7,637 nucleotides of DNA from JAEHCY01 sp964519095. Its GTDB lineage: Bacteria; Pseudomonadota; Gammaproteobacteria; Chromatiales; Chromatiaceae. The stretch lies in NCBI GenBank assembly GCA_964519095.1, contig CAZFHV010000163.1, positions 1 through 7,637 on the forward strand, in the 5' to 3' direction. This document shows positions 1 through 5,751 of the stretch, in pieces. Position numbers and translations under genes: made by a program. Under the pieces are notes generated by a model. That model worked only from the letters and a program-made list of their open reading frames with translations, was not told the DNA's origin and ran no database searches. How positions within the stretch are numbered: position 1 is the first letter of the stretch; each line of letters opens with the position of its first letter.

Positions 1-367
1 TGAAATCGGATCGGACCCATTTCAGGATTCACGAAAAATGGCGACTCTCCGGTCGTAGATTTTCATCGCCTGCGGGTCGCGACGGTTGGGCGGAAGACAT
101 TCTGTGACTCTTTGATGTTGCAGCGTCCCCAGACTTGTGTATAACGAGATGGCTCTAAAGTTGTGTGTAAGGATATGGGCTAGAGGTTGCGGCAACCGTC
201 GAAATGATTGCCGTGGAAGGAAAGAAATTAATCGTCACCGTCGAGGCACACGATGGCATCGACCTACACACAGACAATCCTGGGCAAAGGGGGTCCAGGT
301 TAAAATTTGCGCGGCTTCCGAGGGATGGGGGCCGGCTTTTCGCCTCCTTTTTCCTCCCTCGCTGGGG
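1..367. other. Non-coding, lower-GC region; possible decayed mobile-element end
   Basis: I see no convincing gene in this stretch. The first 60 bases contain 29 G or C, clearly below the flanking genes. Two overlapping open frames begin at 137 and 204, but neither resembles a family I know, and both run antisense into the VWA gene, so I do not call them. The stretch holds an imperfect direct repeat (135-152 and 161-178), a short dyad GGTTGC-G-GCAACC at about 185-197, and a GGGGGTCCAGGTTAAAATTT segment at about 290-308. GACCCATTT (15-22 area) and GGGGGTCC-type motifs on opposite sides recall the repeated terminal sequences of IS21-family elements. That resemblance is from memory and weak, and no transposase is present. 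Confidence 0.35.
135..178. repeat. Imperfect 18-bp direct repeat, period 26 bp
   Basis: TTGTGTATAACGAGATGG at 135-152 recurs as TTGTGTGTAAGGATATGG at 161-178, matching at 15 of 18 positions and separated by 8 bases. Such paired sites can be protein-binding sites, either transposase sites at an element end or operator half-sites. The function is unknown. Confidence 0.55.
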
Positions 368-2224
368 CTACTTGCAGTGGGCGGGCTTCTGGGCCTCCTG
401 GGTGGCGCGGCGGATGGTCTCGTCGAAGGCGGACCCGCTCTCGGGCTTTAAAACCCGTCCACCGGTGGCGTTGGCGATGCAGTTGGACTTGCCATCGCCG
501 ACGATGTCCACCACGTTGATCTTGAGCAGCGGTTTGCGGGCCTTGAGCGCCGCCGCCGCGGCGCAGGGATCGCCGGCGCAGGTGTCCTCCCCGTCGGAGA
601 CCACCACCATCACCGCCGGGGCCTTCACCCCATCCACCATGTTGCCCGCCCGCAGAATGCCGTCGGCCAGGGGCGTTTTCTGCATGGGCCGCAGGCTGTT
701 GACGCTGCCGTAGAGCCGGTCGCGCTGGGCCCCGGAGAAGAACCCGTAATCGCTGGCCCGGGGGCAGTCCGCCAGCACCACCAGCCCCACGTCCACATCG
801 GAGGGCAGGGAGCGTACCGCTCGGTTGACCGCCTGCTGGGCGGCCTGGAGGCGCGAGGGCCCACTGGCCTGGGTGACCAGGCCCCCCAGGGGCCCGAGTA
901 GCTGCTGGGCCAGGCTGCGCATGATCAGATCCCGGTCTGCGCTGGCGGGCAGGCGCATGCTGCCGGAGGCATCGAGCACCACCGCCACGTCGGGGGCCTC
1001 CTCGGGGGCGCGCTCGCCAGGGCAGGGGGGCAGTCCCTTTTGGGTGGTCTTGGGCGCTGGGGGGGGTGGCTCCTTGGGCGGCTTCGGCTCCTTGGGCTCC
1101 GGTGCTACCGGCTTTTCCTTCTCCTTGGGCGGGACGGATTTCTCCTTCTGGGGCGCCGGCTCGGGGGGCTTGGCCTTGGCCGCCTCCTCGGCGGCCTTGA
1201 GCTTGGCGGCCAGGGCGCGTTTCTCTGCCTCCTCGGCGCGACACTTGGCCAGGGCCTTGGCGATTTGGGCCTGGAGGTCGGCGATGCGTTTCTCCAGTGC
1301 TTGCTGCTCCCGCTGGGCGTCCTCCAGGCCCTTCTTCTGGGGGCAGAGCTTCAGCGCCGCGGCCAGGCGCTCCTGGAGCCCGATCTGGGCCCGCAGTAGC
1401 TCCAGCTCCGCGCGGCGGGCGGCATCGAGCCGGGCCTGGAGGTTACAGCGCTCCAGCCTGGCGGCGAGCTGGGCCTTGGGCTCCCGCTCCCGGGCGGCCA
1501 AGTCCTCGCCCTCCTGCATTGCCTTGGCGATCAGCGCGCGGTAGTCGACCCAGGGGGGCCAGGCGAGGTCCCGGTAGTACCACCAGGCCCAGAGTCCCAC
1601 CCCCAGCAGCAGGAGCAGCAGGCCCAGCGGCCACCAGCGACCCAGCCCGGCGCCTCGCGCCCCTGGCTCGTCGGGGACAGATTCTCCCGCAGGGACCCCA
1701 CCAGCGGCAGCGGCCGCGTCCACCAGGGTGCTCCCCGTCGCGGTAGCGAGGGCAGCGGCGGGTTTCGGGGGACCTGCGGGCGGTTCCCCCGAGGCGGAGC
1801 GAAAGCCCCAGAAGGTGAGCACGGGCTGACCGTCGATCACATAGACGGACTCGTCTCCGGGGTAGCCGAGGGCACCGCGCAGCACCGCTGCGAGGTCGGC
1901 GTCGTCGGGCTCCAGGGCCGGCAAACGATCCGCCAGGGACTGGAGGCTGGTGAGGCGATCCTCCAGCAGGCGTCGGGCGGCGGCCCGGGCCTCGGGGGCG
2001 AGCTGGGGCAGCGGGATCGGCTCCCCGGCCAGGTCCGTGTACCACTCGATGAAGCGGCCATCGGCGGTGGCCTGGGGTGCGGTGAGGAGCGCGGCCGTGT
2101 GGGGCGGCAGGTGGCGCAGGATGAGGGTGCGTAGGCGACGGTAGTCCTCGGCGCTCACCGCCCAGCCCTCGGCGATGGGCCGGTAGCCGCTGGGGTCGAG
2201 GCGGGCAACGCGCAGCCTGCTCAT
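368..2224 (-). CDS. Membrane-anchored VWA-domain protein with cysteine-repeat coiled coil
   Basis: This is a 618-residue protein of unknown function, probably in the inner membrane. Residues 1-145 form an N-terminal domain, with motifs such as RFIEWYTDL (57-65) and YVIDGQPVL (128-136). A low-complexity Ala/Pro/Gly stretch follows. One hydrophobic segment lies at about 197-215 (WWPLGLLLLLLGVGLWAWW), with Arg before it, suggesting a cytosolic N-terminus. Residues 229-350 are Ala/Leu/Glu/Lys/Arg-rich coiled coil with Cys260, Cys294 and Cys328 exactly 34 apart. A Pro/Lys/Glu linker (350-400) leads to a VWA domain (about 411-600) with a complete metal-ion site: D418-A-S420-G-S422, T517 and D544. 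Cysteines 401, 487, 549, 554, 582 and 617 suggest disulfides in a periplasmic domain. The ATG at 2224 has GGAG 11 bases upstream. VWA proteins usually bind partner proteins through the metal. The N-terminal part vaguely recalls proteins of Srf-type (SrfA/B/C) loci, but no such neighbours are visible. Domain calls are firm; the cellular role is unknown. Confidence 0.88.
   Translation of the reverse strand: MSRLRVARLDPSGYRPIAEGWAVSAEDYRRLRTLILRHLPPHTAALLTAPQATADGRFIEWYTDLAGEPIPLPQLAPEARAAARRLLEDRLTSLQSLADRLPALEPDDADLAAVLRGALGYPGDESVYVIDGQPVLTFWGFRSASGEPPAGPPKPAAALATATGSTLVDAAAAAGGVPAGESVPDEPGARGAGLGRWWPLGLLLLLLGVGLWAWWYYRDLAWPPWVDYRALIAKAMQEGEDLAAREREPKAQLAARLERCNLQARLDAARRAELELLRAQIGLQERLAAALKLCPQKKGLEDAQREQQALEKRIADLQAQIAKALAKCRAEEAEKRALAAKLKAAEEAAKAKPPEPAPQKEKSVPPKEKEKPVAPEPKEPKPPKEPPPPAPKTTQKGLPPCPGERAPEEAPDVAVVLDASGSMRLPASADRDLIMRSLAQQLLGPLGGLVTQASGPSRLQAAQQAVNRAVRSLPSDVDVGLVVLADCPRASDYGFFSGAQRDRLYGSVNSLRPMQKTPLADGILRAGNMVDGVKAPAVMVVVSDGEDTCAGDPCAAAAALKARKPLLKINVVDIVGDGKSNCIANATGGRVLKPESGSAFDETIRRATQEAQKPAHCK
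1175..1474 (-). repeat. Coding repeat: 34-residue cysteine-anchored coiled-coil units
   Basis: This DNA encodes residues 251-350 of the VWA protein. Three segments align when registered on cysteine: AQLAARLERC (251-260), ERLAAALKLC (285-294) and AQIAKALAKC (319-328). The two intervals between cysteines are both exactly 34 residues and share Leu at unit positions 6, 16, 23 and 31, Gln at 24 and Ala at 28 and 30. The cysteine codons are at 1445-1447, 1343-1345 and 1241-1243. The spacing is one residue short of five heptads. The repeat is diverged, so it is visible in protein but not as a clear nucleotide repeat. Confidence 0.7.
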
Positions 2225-2493
2225 GATGTCATCCGCTCCGGAGGCGTCCTCAACCTGTCTGGCACTCTAGCGCGCTTTGGCCGGGCGTACTAGCGGAGCG
2301 GTTGCCCAGAAATTTAGTGGAGCCTTCGCGGTAGCCCCTTGTGTACGCTATATTCTAGTTGACAGTTTGGTGAAGCTGAGAAGCGGGATGCGCGAATAGG
2401 TGCTGAGGACGTAGCGCTGGGACGAGGGAGCGTTAGCGATGAGGCGTCGCCTTCATAACTCAACCACCTTCAATGGGATAGAGGAGTATTCAA
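2225..2493. promoter_or_regulatory. Divergent spacer between the VWA and DsrC-family genes
   Basis: This 269-bp spacer must hold promoters for both flanking genes. The most AT-rich patch, around 2341-2370, contains TATATT (2349-2354) and an exact TTGACA (2359-2364). These do not make a well-spaced sigma-70 pair on the plus strand, so I assign no promoter with confidence. A near-perfect dyad, ATGAGGCG-T-CGCC(T)TCAT, sits at 2439-2456, about 40 bases before the dsrC-like start, and could be an operator. The leader of the DsrC-family gene would be long if transcription starts near the AT-rich patch. Confidence 0.35.
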
Positions 2494-2838
2494 ATGCAGT
2501 TTATTCAGATAGGGGGTCAGACCGCAATCCTCAACAAAGGAGGCTATCTGGCCAACTTCACTGACTGGACCCGGGACTTCGCGGAGGGCATGGCGCGGGA
2601 GGACGGTCTGGAGCTGACCGAGTGCCACTGGACGGTGATCCGCTACATGCGGGAGTTCTTCGATCGCTACGAGATCCCTCCGTCCCCGAGGGTGATCATC
2701 CAGGCCGTCGGGCACGAGCTGGTTGTGGGGGGTGGCGCCTGCACCCGCAAGAAGCTCGAGGGCCTCTTTCCCCAGGGCGGTTGTCGGCAAGCCTGTCGCA
2801 TTGCCGGTCTGCCCGACTTCTACTGCCATTCCTGCTAG
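2494..2838 (+). CDS. DsrC/TusE-family sulfur-carrier homologue with atypical cysteine-rich arm
   Basis: This 114-residue protein has the usual length of the DsrC/TusE family, small cytoplasmic proteins that carry sulfur on C-terminal cysteines (persulfide relay to tRNA thiolation for TusE, trisulfide exchange with DsrAB for DsrC). The family fold is seen in GGYLANFTDW (16-25), ELTECHWTVIRYMREFF (40-56) and LFPQGGCRQACRIAGLP (91-107). Cys101 in QACRIAGLP matches the inner conserved cysteine (CysB) of DsrC. In true DsrC the last cysteine (CysA) lies ten residues further and is penultimate. Here Cys111 gives C-x9-C and Cys114 is the last residue (C-x12-C), while Cys97 and Cys83 are extra. It is therefore neither a standard DsrC nor a standard TusE, and may be one of the additional paralogues found in sulfur oxidisers. 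The ATG at 2494 follows GAGGAG (2481-2486) at 7 bases. The gene stands alone, with no tus or dsr neighbours. Family membership is certain; the substrate is unknown. Confidence 0.93.
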   Translation: MQFIQIGGQTAILNKGGYLANFTDWTRDFAEGMAREDGLELTECHWTVIRYMREFFDRYEIPPSPRVIIQAVGHELVVGGGACTRKKLEGLFPQGGCRQACRIAGLPDFYCHSC

Positions 2839-2845
2839 AGAGCCA

Positions 2846-2869
2846 CCGCTCGGCCATTAGGCCGAGCGG
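2846..2869 (+). terminator. Hairpin just after the DsrC-family gene
   Basis: CCGCTCGGCC (2846-2855), loop ATTA, then GGCCGAGCGG (2860-2869) form a perfect 10-bp stem starting 8 bases after the stop codon. No T-tract follows, so this may be a Rho-independent-like or mRNA-stabilising hairpin rather than a classical terminator. Confidence 0.6.
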
Positions 2870-2960
2870 CGGGGCACGACCCCTCCGATGCCCGCCGCCC
2901 GCCGCGCGGGCGAGCCCACGAGCCGGGAGAGGTTGGCTTGTCGGCCAGTAACCAGGCCGG

Positions 2961-2994
2961 GCCCCCGCGTCGGGTTTCAGCCCGACGCGGGGGC
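2961..2994 (-). terminator. Perfect 14-bp GC hairpin between convergent genes
   Basis: GCCCCCGCGTCGGG (2961-2974), loop TTTCAG and CCCGACGCGGGGGC (2981-2994) pair without a mismatch. The hairpin abuts the stop codon of the minus-strand csiV-like gene at 2995 and lies 122 bases past the dsrC-like stop. It could end transcription from either side. There is no U-run on either strand, as is common for hairpins in very GC-rich genomes. Confidence 0.65.
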
Positions 2995-3570
2995 TCAGTG
3001 CGCCGGGGTGACCTGGATCAGGGCCCCGAACACCCCGTGGTCGAGGTAATTGAGGGTGCCCTCGCGGAGCGATCGCGTCTCCTGGAGTCGGAACTGGCTC
3101 GGGCTGGCGTCTTCCTTGCCCTTCTCGCTGTAGAGCAGGTCCACATCGGCCCTGAGGGTCTCCCCCTGAACCAGGGTGACCGTACCCAGAACCTCCGGGA
3201 TCTTTCTCTCGGTTCGGGCGGTGGATTCCACGACCGCTCTGCTCGGCGATCCGGCACCTCCCACCGGTTGCCTCCAACGGAAGTAGCTCAGGGGCTTGTA
3301 GCGTGCGCTGGTCTGGAGGCGGTCCCATTCGGGGGCCAGGCTCCCCTCCTTCGGGGAGATCACCGCAGAAGTCCCCGGGGTGGTGATACCCCCCGTCCCG
3401 GGTTGCCCGGGGTTCGCCGGCCAGCGCTCCGCGGTTCGCGCCGCCGGATCGGTGAGGGCGAAGACGATCAGATCCACCTGATAGAGGCCTTGCGCCCAGG
3501 TGGGGGCGGCCGTAAGGAGCAAGAGCCAGATCAGCGCGGCGCCGCTCCGGCGAGAGAGATGCTGCTGCAT
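2995..3570 (-). CDS. csiV: CsiV-family periplasmic protein
   Basis: This 191-residue exported protein resembles CsiV, a gammaproteobacterial periplasmic peptidoglycan-binding protein that in Vibrio cholerae helps LpoA activate the cell-wall synthase PBP1a. A signal peptide is clear: MQQHLSRR, a hydrophobic core ALIWLLLLTA (12-21), and likely cleavage after APTWA (26). The mature start QGLYQVDLIVF (27-37), the AERWP motif (48-52), the central LQTSARYKPLSYFRWRQPV (85-103) and the tail SLREGTLNYLDHGVFGALIQV (167-187) match the family pattern. It is shorter than I recall for the Vibrio protein (roughly 260), chiefly in the middle. I chose the ATG at 3570 because GGAG lies 10 bases upstream and it starts the signal peptide cleanly. 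The ATG at 3603 has no visible ribosome site. The gene is transcribed alone, convergent with the DsrC-family gene. The family assignment is by motif memory and is good but not certain. Confidence 0.8.
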   Translation of the reverse strand: MQQHLSRRSGAALIWLLLLTAAPTWAQGLYQVDLIVFALTDPAARTAERWPANPGQPGTGGITTPGTSAVISPKEGSLAPEWDRLQTSARYKPLSYFRWRQPVGGAGSPSRAVVESTARTERKIPEVLGTVTLVQGETLRADVDLLYSEKGKEDASPSQFRLQETRSLREGTLNYLDHGVFGALIQVTPAH

Positions 3571-3644
3571 GCGATGGACACTCCGGTGATGGGGCGCGCC
3601 CATGATAACCGAGGCGCCCCGGGAGGCGGAGCGGCACCCCTGGC

Positions 3645-3670
3645 GGGCCGGGAAAGGTTCTGCCCGGCCC
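3645..3670 (-). terminator. Hairpin downstream of the MEKHLA gene
   Basis: GGGCCGGG (3645-3652) and CCCGGCCC (3663-3670) form a perfect 8-bp stem with a 10-base loop, starting 23 bases past the minus-strand MEKHLA stop codon. No T-tract follows on the minus strand. It probably separates this gene from csiV. Confidence 0.5.
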
Positions 3671-3692
3671 TGTCGGCGTCAAGTGTGTCCCT

Positions 3693-4163
3693 TCAGCAGG
3701 GCTCCCAGCGGGCGAAGGTGGCGGCCTGGCCGCGGAAGGTGCCGGCGGCATCCCGGAGGTTCCAGAGGATGGCATCTAGGATGCGGAAGCGCCGGCCCTT
3801 GGCGGAGATACGCACCCCCTGGTAGCCCTCCAGGTAGCCGTCCCGTGCCACCCGGGCGAGGAACTGGGCGCGCTCCGCCTGGTTGAGGGGCTCCGCGGAG
3901 CGGCGCGAGGGCAGGCGGGTGAAGCCCTCCCAGGGCAGCTCGAAGAGGTGAAGTGCCAGGGCGTTGCCGTAGTTGAAGATCGGCTCGGCCTCGGTGCCGT
4001 GGGAGACCACCACGAAGGGGGCCTCGAAGAGGGTGCGGGCGTCCGTTATCCCATCGCCCGAGCGGGGCAGGAGCTGACGTCCGCTCCAGTGGGCGAAGCT
4101 GTCGAGCAGGATCTCGGCATGGGGGTACTGAAAACCGTTGGCTGGGCTCGGTGGGGCGGACAT
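3693..4163 (-). CDS. MEKHLA-domain protein
   Basis: This 156-residue soluble protein has no signal peptide or membrane segment. Nearly its whole length fits the MEKHLA domain, a PAS-related fold known from plant class III HD-Zip proteins and from stand-alone bacterial proteins. The matching motifs, in order, are VVVSHGTEAEPIFNYGNALA (51-70), LPSRRSAEPLNQAERAQFL (84-102), GYQGVRISAKGRRFRILDAI (113-132) and LWNLRDAAGTFRGQAATFARW (133-153). Being PAS-like, it may bind a small ligand or cofactor, but no chemistry has been shown that I know of. The ATG at 4163 gives the compact domain; an in-frame ATG at 4199 would add 12 Pro/Arg-rich residues. Neither has a good ribosome site. It is divergent from ccmA, which may mean shared control, but no functional tie to cytochrome c biogenesis is evident. 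Confidence 0.85.
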   Translation of the reverse strand: MSAPPSPANGFQYPHAEILLDSFAHWSGRQLLPRSGDGITDARTLFEAPFVVVSHGTEAEPIFNYGNALALHLFELPWEGFTRLPSRRSAEPLNQAERAQFLARVARDGYLEGYQGVRISAKGRRFRILDAILWNLRDAAGTFRGQAATFARWEPC

Positions 4164-4261
4164 GGGTAGGGTTCTCGGCGAGCGGGGTGGAGCGATCATA
4201 GAGCACAGGGGCCGCCGTGGGATGGCCGCGAGGTGCCAGGGGGCGGCTGGTCCGCGTCCAG

Positions 4262-4284
4262 GGGGCCTGGACTGAGGAGGCCCC
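4262..4284. repeat. Inverted repeat upstream of the ccm promoter
   Basis: GGGGCCT (4262-4268) and AGGCCCC (4278-4284) form a 7-bp dyad with a 9-base centre. It ends 18 bases before the candidate -35 box of the ccm operon and lies between the divergent MEKHLA and ccm starts. It could be a regulator site, but a chance GC dyad is possible. Confidence 0.3.
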
Positions 4285-4302
4285 TCGACTGGCACCGTTT
4301 TG

Positions 4303-4331
4303 TTGAGAAATGCCCGGACAGCAGGTATGTT
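4303..4331 (+). promoter_or_regulatory. Candidate sigma-70 promoter for ccmABCDEF
   Basis: TTGAGA (4303-4308; five of six consensus bases) and TATGTT (4326-4331; four of six) are separated by exactly 17 bases. Transcription would start near 4338, about 50 bases before the chosen ccmA ATG. The patch is one of the few AT-richer spots in this spacer. It also argues against the in-frame TTG at 4300 as the start codon, since that would lie upstream of the transcript. Confidence 0.45.
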
Positions 4332-4386
4332 GCCGGCTCGAGGCGGGGGTGGCTCGTCCCAGACGGCACCCCTGCTAGGGCGCGTG

Positions 4387-5070
4387 ATGCGCCCCCCATT
4401 CCCTGAGATCCACCGCGAGGGCGGACCCATCAGCACGGCGACACCCCTGTTCCGCCTCGAGGCCCGCGCCCTGCATTGCATCCGCGACGACCGCACCCTG
4501 TTCCAGGACCTCAGCTTCGGCCTGAGCAGCGGTCAGGCCCTGGTCCTGGAGGGCAAGAACGGCAGCGGCAAGACCACGCTGCTGCGCATCCTCTGCGGTA
4601 TCCGCCTGCCCGAGGGCGGCGAGGTGCTGTGGAACGAGGAGGACATCTTTCGCCTGGGGCCGGAGTACCACGAGCACATCGCCTACCTGGGCCACAAGGA
4701 CGGCAACAAGCTCGACCTCACCCCCCTGGAGAACCTGCGCATGGCCAAGGGGCTGGGCAAGGCGCGCGGCGGGATCAGCCTGGAGCAGGCACTGGACCAG
4801 GTGGGCCTCTACGGCTTCGAGGACGTGGCCACCCGCAACCTCTCCGCCGGCCAGCAGCGGCGCCTGGCCATCGCCCGGCTGCTGGTGACGGAGGCGAGGC
4901 TCTGGATCCTCGACGAGCCCTTCACCTCTTTGGACCGCCAGGGCATCGAGCAGGTGGAGGGGCTGTTTGCCGCCCACCTGGAGCGGGGTGGGATGGCGGC
5001 CCTGACCACCCACCACCGGATGCATTTCCGCGACGACCAGGCCCAGCGCATCAACCTCTCCCAGCGATGA
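4387..5070 (+). CDS. ccmA: Haem exporter ATP-binding subunit CcmA
   Basis: This is the cytoplasmic ATPase of the CcmABCD complex. ATP hydrolysis releases holo-CcmE from CcmC/D for use by the ligase. All ABC parts are present: Walker A GKNGSGKT (56-63), signature LSAGQQRR (152-159), Walker B LWILDEPF (172-179) and the switch histidine in LTTHH (206-210). LEARALHCIRDDRTLF (24-39) matches the normal CcmA beginning, so the roughly 20 preceding residues are an extension or a sign that the true start is mis-set. From 4387 the protein is 227 residues, against 207 in E. coli. ATG at 4387 (or GTG at 4384) is the nearest standard start, without a clear ribosome site. A good GAGGGCGG lies further in, but no ATG/GTG/TTG follows it. 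This is the first gene of the operon, and its stop overlaps the ccmB start as ATGA. Confidence 0.95.
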   Translation: MRPPFPEIHREGGPISTATPLFRLEARALHCIRDDRTLFQDLSFGLSSGQALVLEGKNGSGKTTLLRILCGIRLPEGGEVLWNEEDIFRLGPEYHEHIAYLGHKDGNKLDLTPLENLRMAKGLGKARGGISLEQALDQVGLYGFEDVATRNLSAGQQRRLAIARLLVTEARLWILDEPFTSLDRQGIEQVEGLFAAHLERGGMAALTTHHRMHFRDDQAQRINLSQR

Positions 5071-5750
5071 GTACCCTCAACCTCCCGAGCGCCTTCGGGC
5101 TGCTCCTCAAACGCGACCTCTTGCTGGCCTACCGGCGGCGCGCCGAGTTGGCGAATCCGCTGTTGTTCTTCGTCCTGGTCACCAGCCTCTTCCCCCTGGG
5201 GATCGGCAGCGACCCCAACCTGATCCGCGCCGTGGGCCCGGGGGTGATCTGGGTGGCGGCCCTGTTGGCGGCGCTCCTGTCCCTGGACGGTATGTTCCGC
5301 TCGGACTTCGAGGACGGCTCCCTCGAGCAGTTCATGTTGAGCGCCCACCCGGTCTCCATTCTGGTGCTGGCCAAGGTGATCGCCCACTGGCTGGTGACGG
5401 GGCTGCCCCTGATCCTGGTCTCGCCGCTCCTGGCGGTGCTCCTGTCCCTGCCCAGCGAGGCGGTGGGGGTGCTGCTCCTCACGCAATTGCTCGGCACCCC
5501 CTTCCTGAGCCTGATCGGCGCGGTGGGGGTGGCCCTCACGGTGGGGCTGCGCAGGGGTGGGGTGATCCTATCGCTCCTGGTGCTGCCGCTCTACATCCCG
5601 GTGCTGATCTTCGCCGCGGACGCGGTGCAGACCGCCGCCGTTGGCATCCCGGTAACCGCTCAGTTATCCTTTTTGGCTGCCCTGCTGGTAGGTGCCCTGG
5701 CGCTGGCGCCCCTGGCCACCGCAGCCTCCCTCCGCATCAGCCTCAGTTGA
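5067..5750 (+). CDS. ccmB: Haem exporter permease subunit CcmB
   Basis: CcmB is the integral inner-membrane partner of CcmA in the CcmABCD complex that feeds and releases haem-loaded CcmE. The 227-residue product has about six hydrophobic segments (roughly 31-46, 56-73, 97-128, 134-159, 167-185 and 199-221). It carries the family motif FRSDFEDGSLEQ (77-88) on the cytosolic side, where CcmA is expected to dock. The length is close to the usual 220. The ATG at 5067 overlaps the ccmA stop codon (ATGA) and lacks a Shine-Dalgarno sequence, so it is probably translated by coupling to ccmA. Nothing appears broken. Confidence 0.95.
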   Translation: MSTLNLPSAFGLLLKRDLLLAYRRRAELANPLLFFVLVTSLFPLGIGSDPNLIRAVGPGVIWVAALLAALLSLDGMFRSDFEDGSLEQFMLSAHPVSILVLAKVIAHWLVTGLPLILVSPLLAVLLSLPSEAVGVLLLTQLLGTPFLSLIGAVGVALTVGLRRGGVILSLLVLPLYIPVLIFAADAVQTAAVGIPVTAQLSFLAALLVGALALAPLATAASLRISLS

Positions 5751-5751
5751 C

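Noticed and set aside
137..713. Plus-strand open frames at 137 and 204
   Set aside because: They have no recognisable motif and run antisense through the end of the VWA gene, with composition that follows that gene's reverse strand.
300..1244. A long minus-strand open frame of 314 codons overlapping the VWA gene
   Set aside because: It is a shadow of the VWA gene: extreme Arg/Gly/Pro content, no domain, and the overlapping frame has clear TM, coiled-coil and VWA features.
825..1746. Plus-strand open frames opposite the coiled-coil and linker region
   Set aside because: Ser/Ala/Gly-rich shadow translations of GC-rich antisense DNA, with no start signals.
2359..2364. Exact TTGACA upstream of the DsrC-family gene as a -35 box
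   Set aside because: No acceptable -10 hexamer lies 16-18 bases downstream (2380-2388 is GC-rich), so it is not called as a promoter by itself.
2696..3825. Long open frames on both strands across the csiV-like gene and the dsrC-csiV spacer
   Set aside because: They cross the hairpins and overlap genes with clear family motifs; their translations are Arg/Gly/Pro-rich and featureless.
4300..4302. TTG at 4300 as the ccmA start
   Set aside because: It lies at the -35 region of the best promoter candidate, and residues 1-29 from it have no family similarity.
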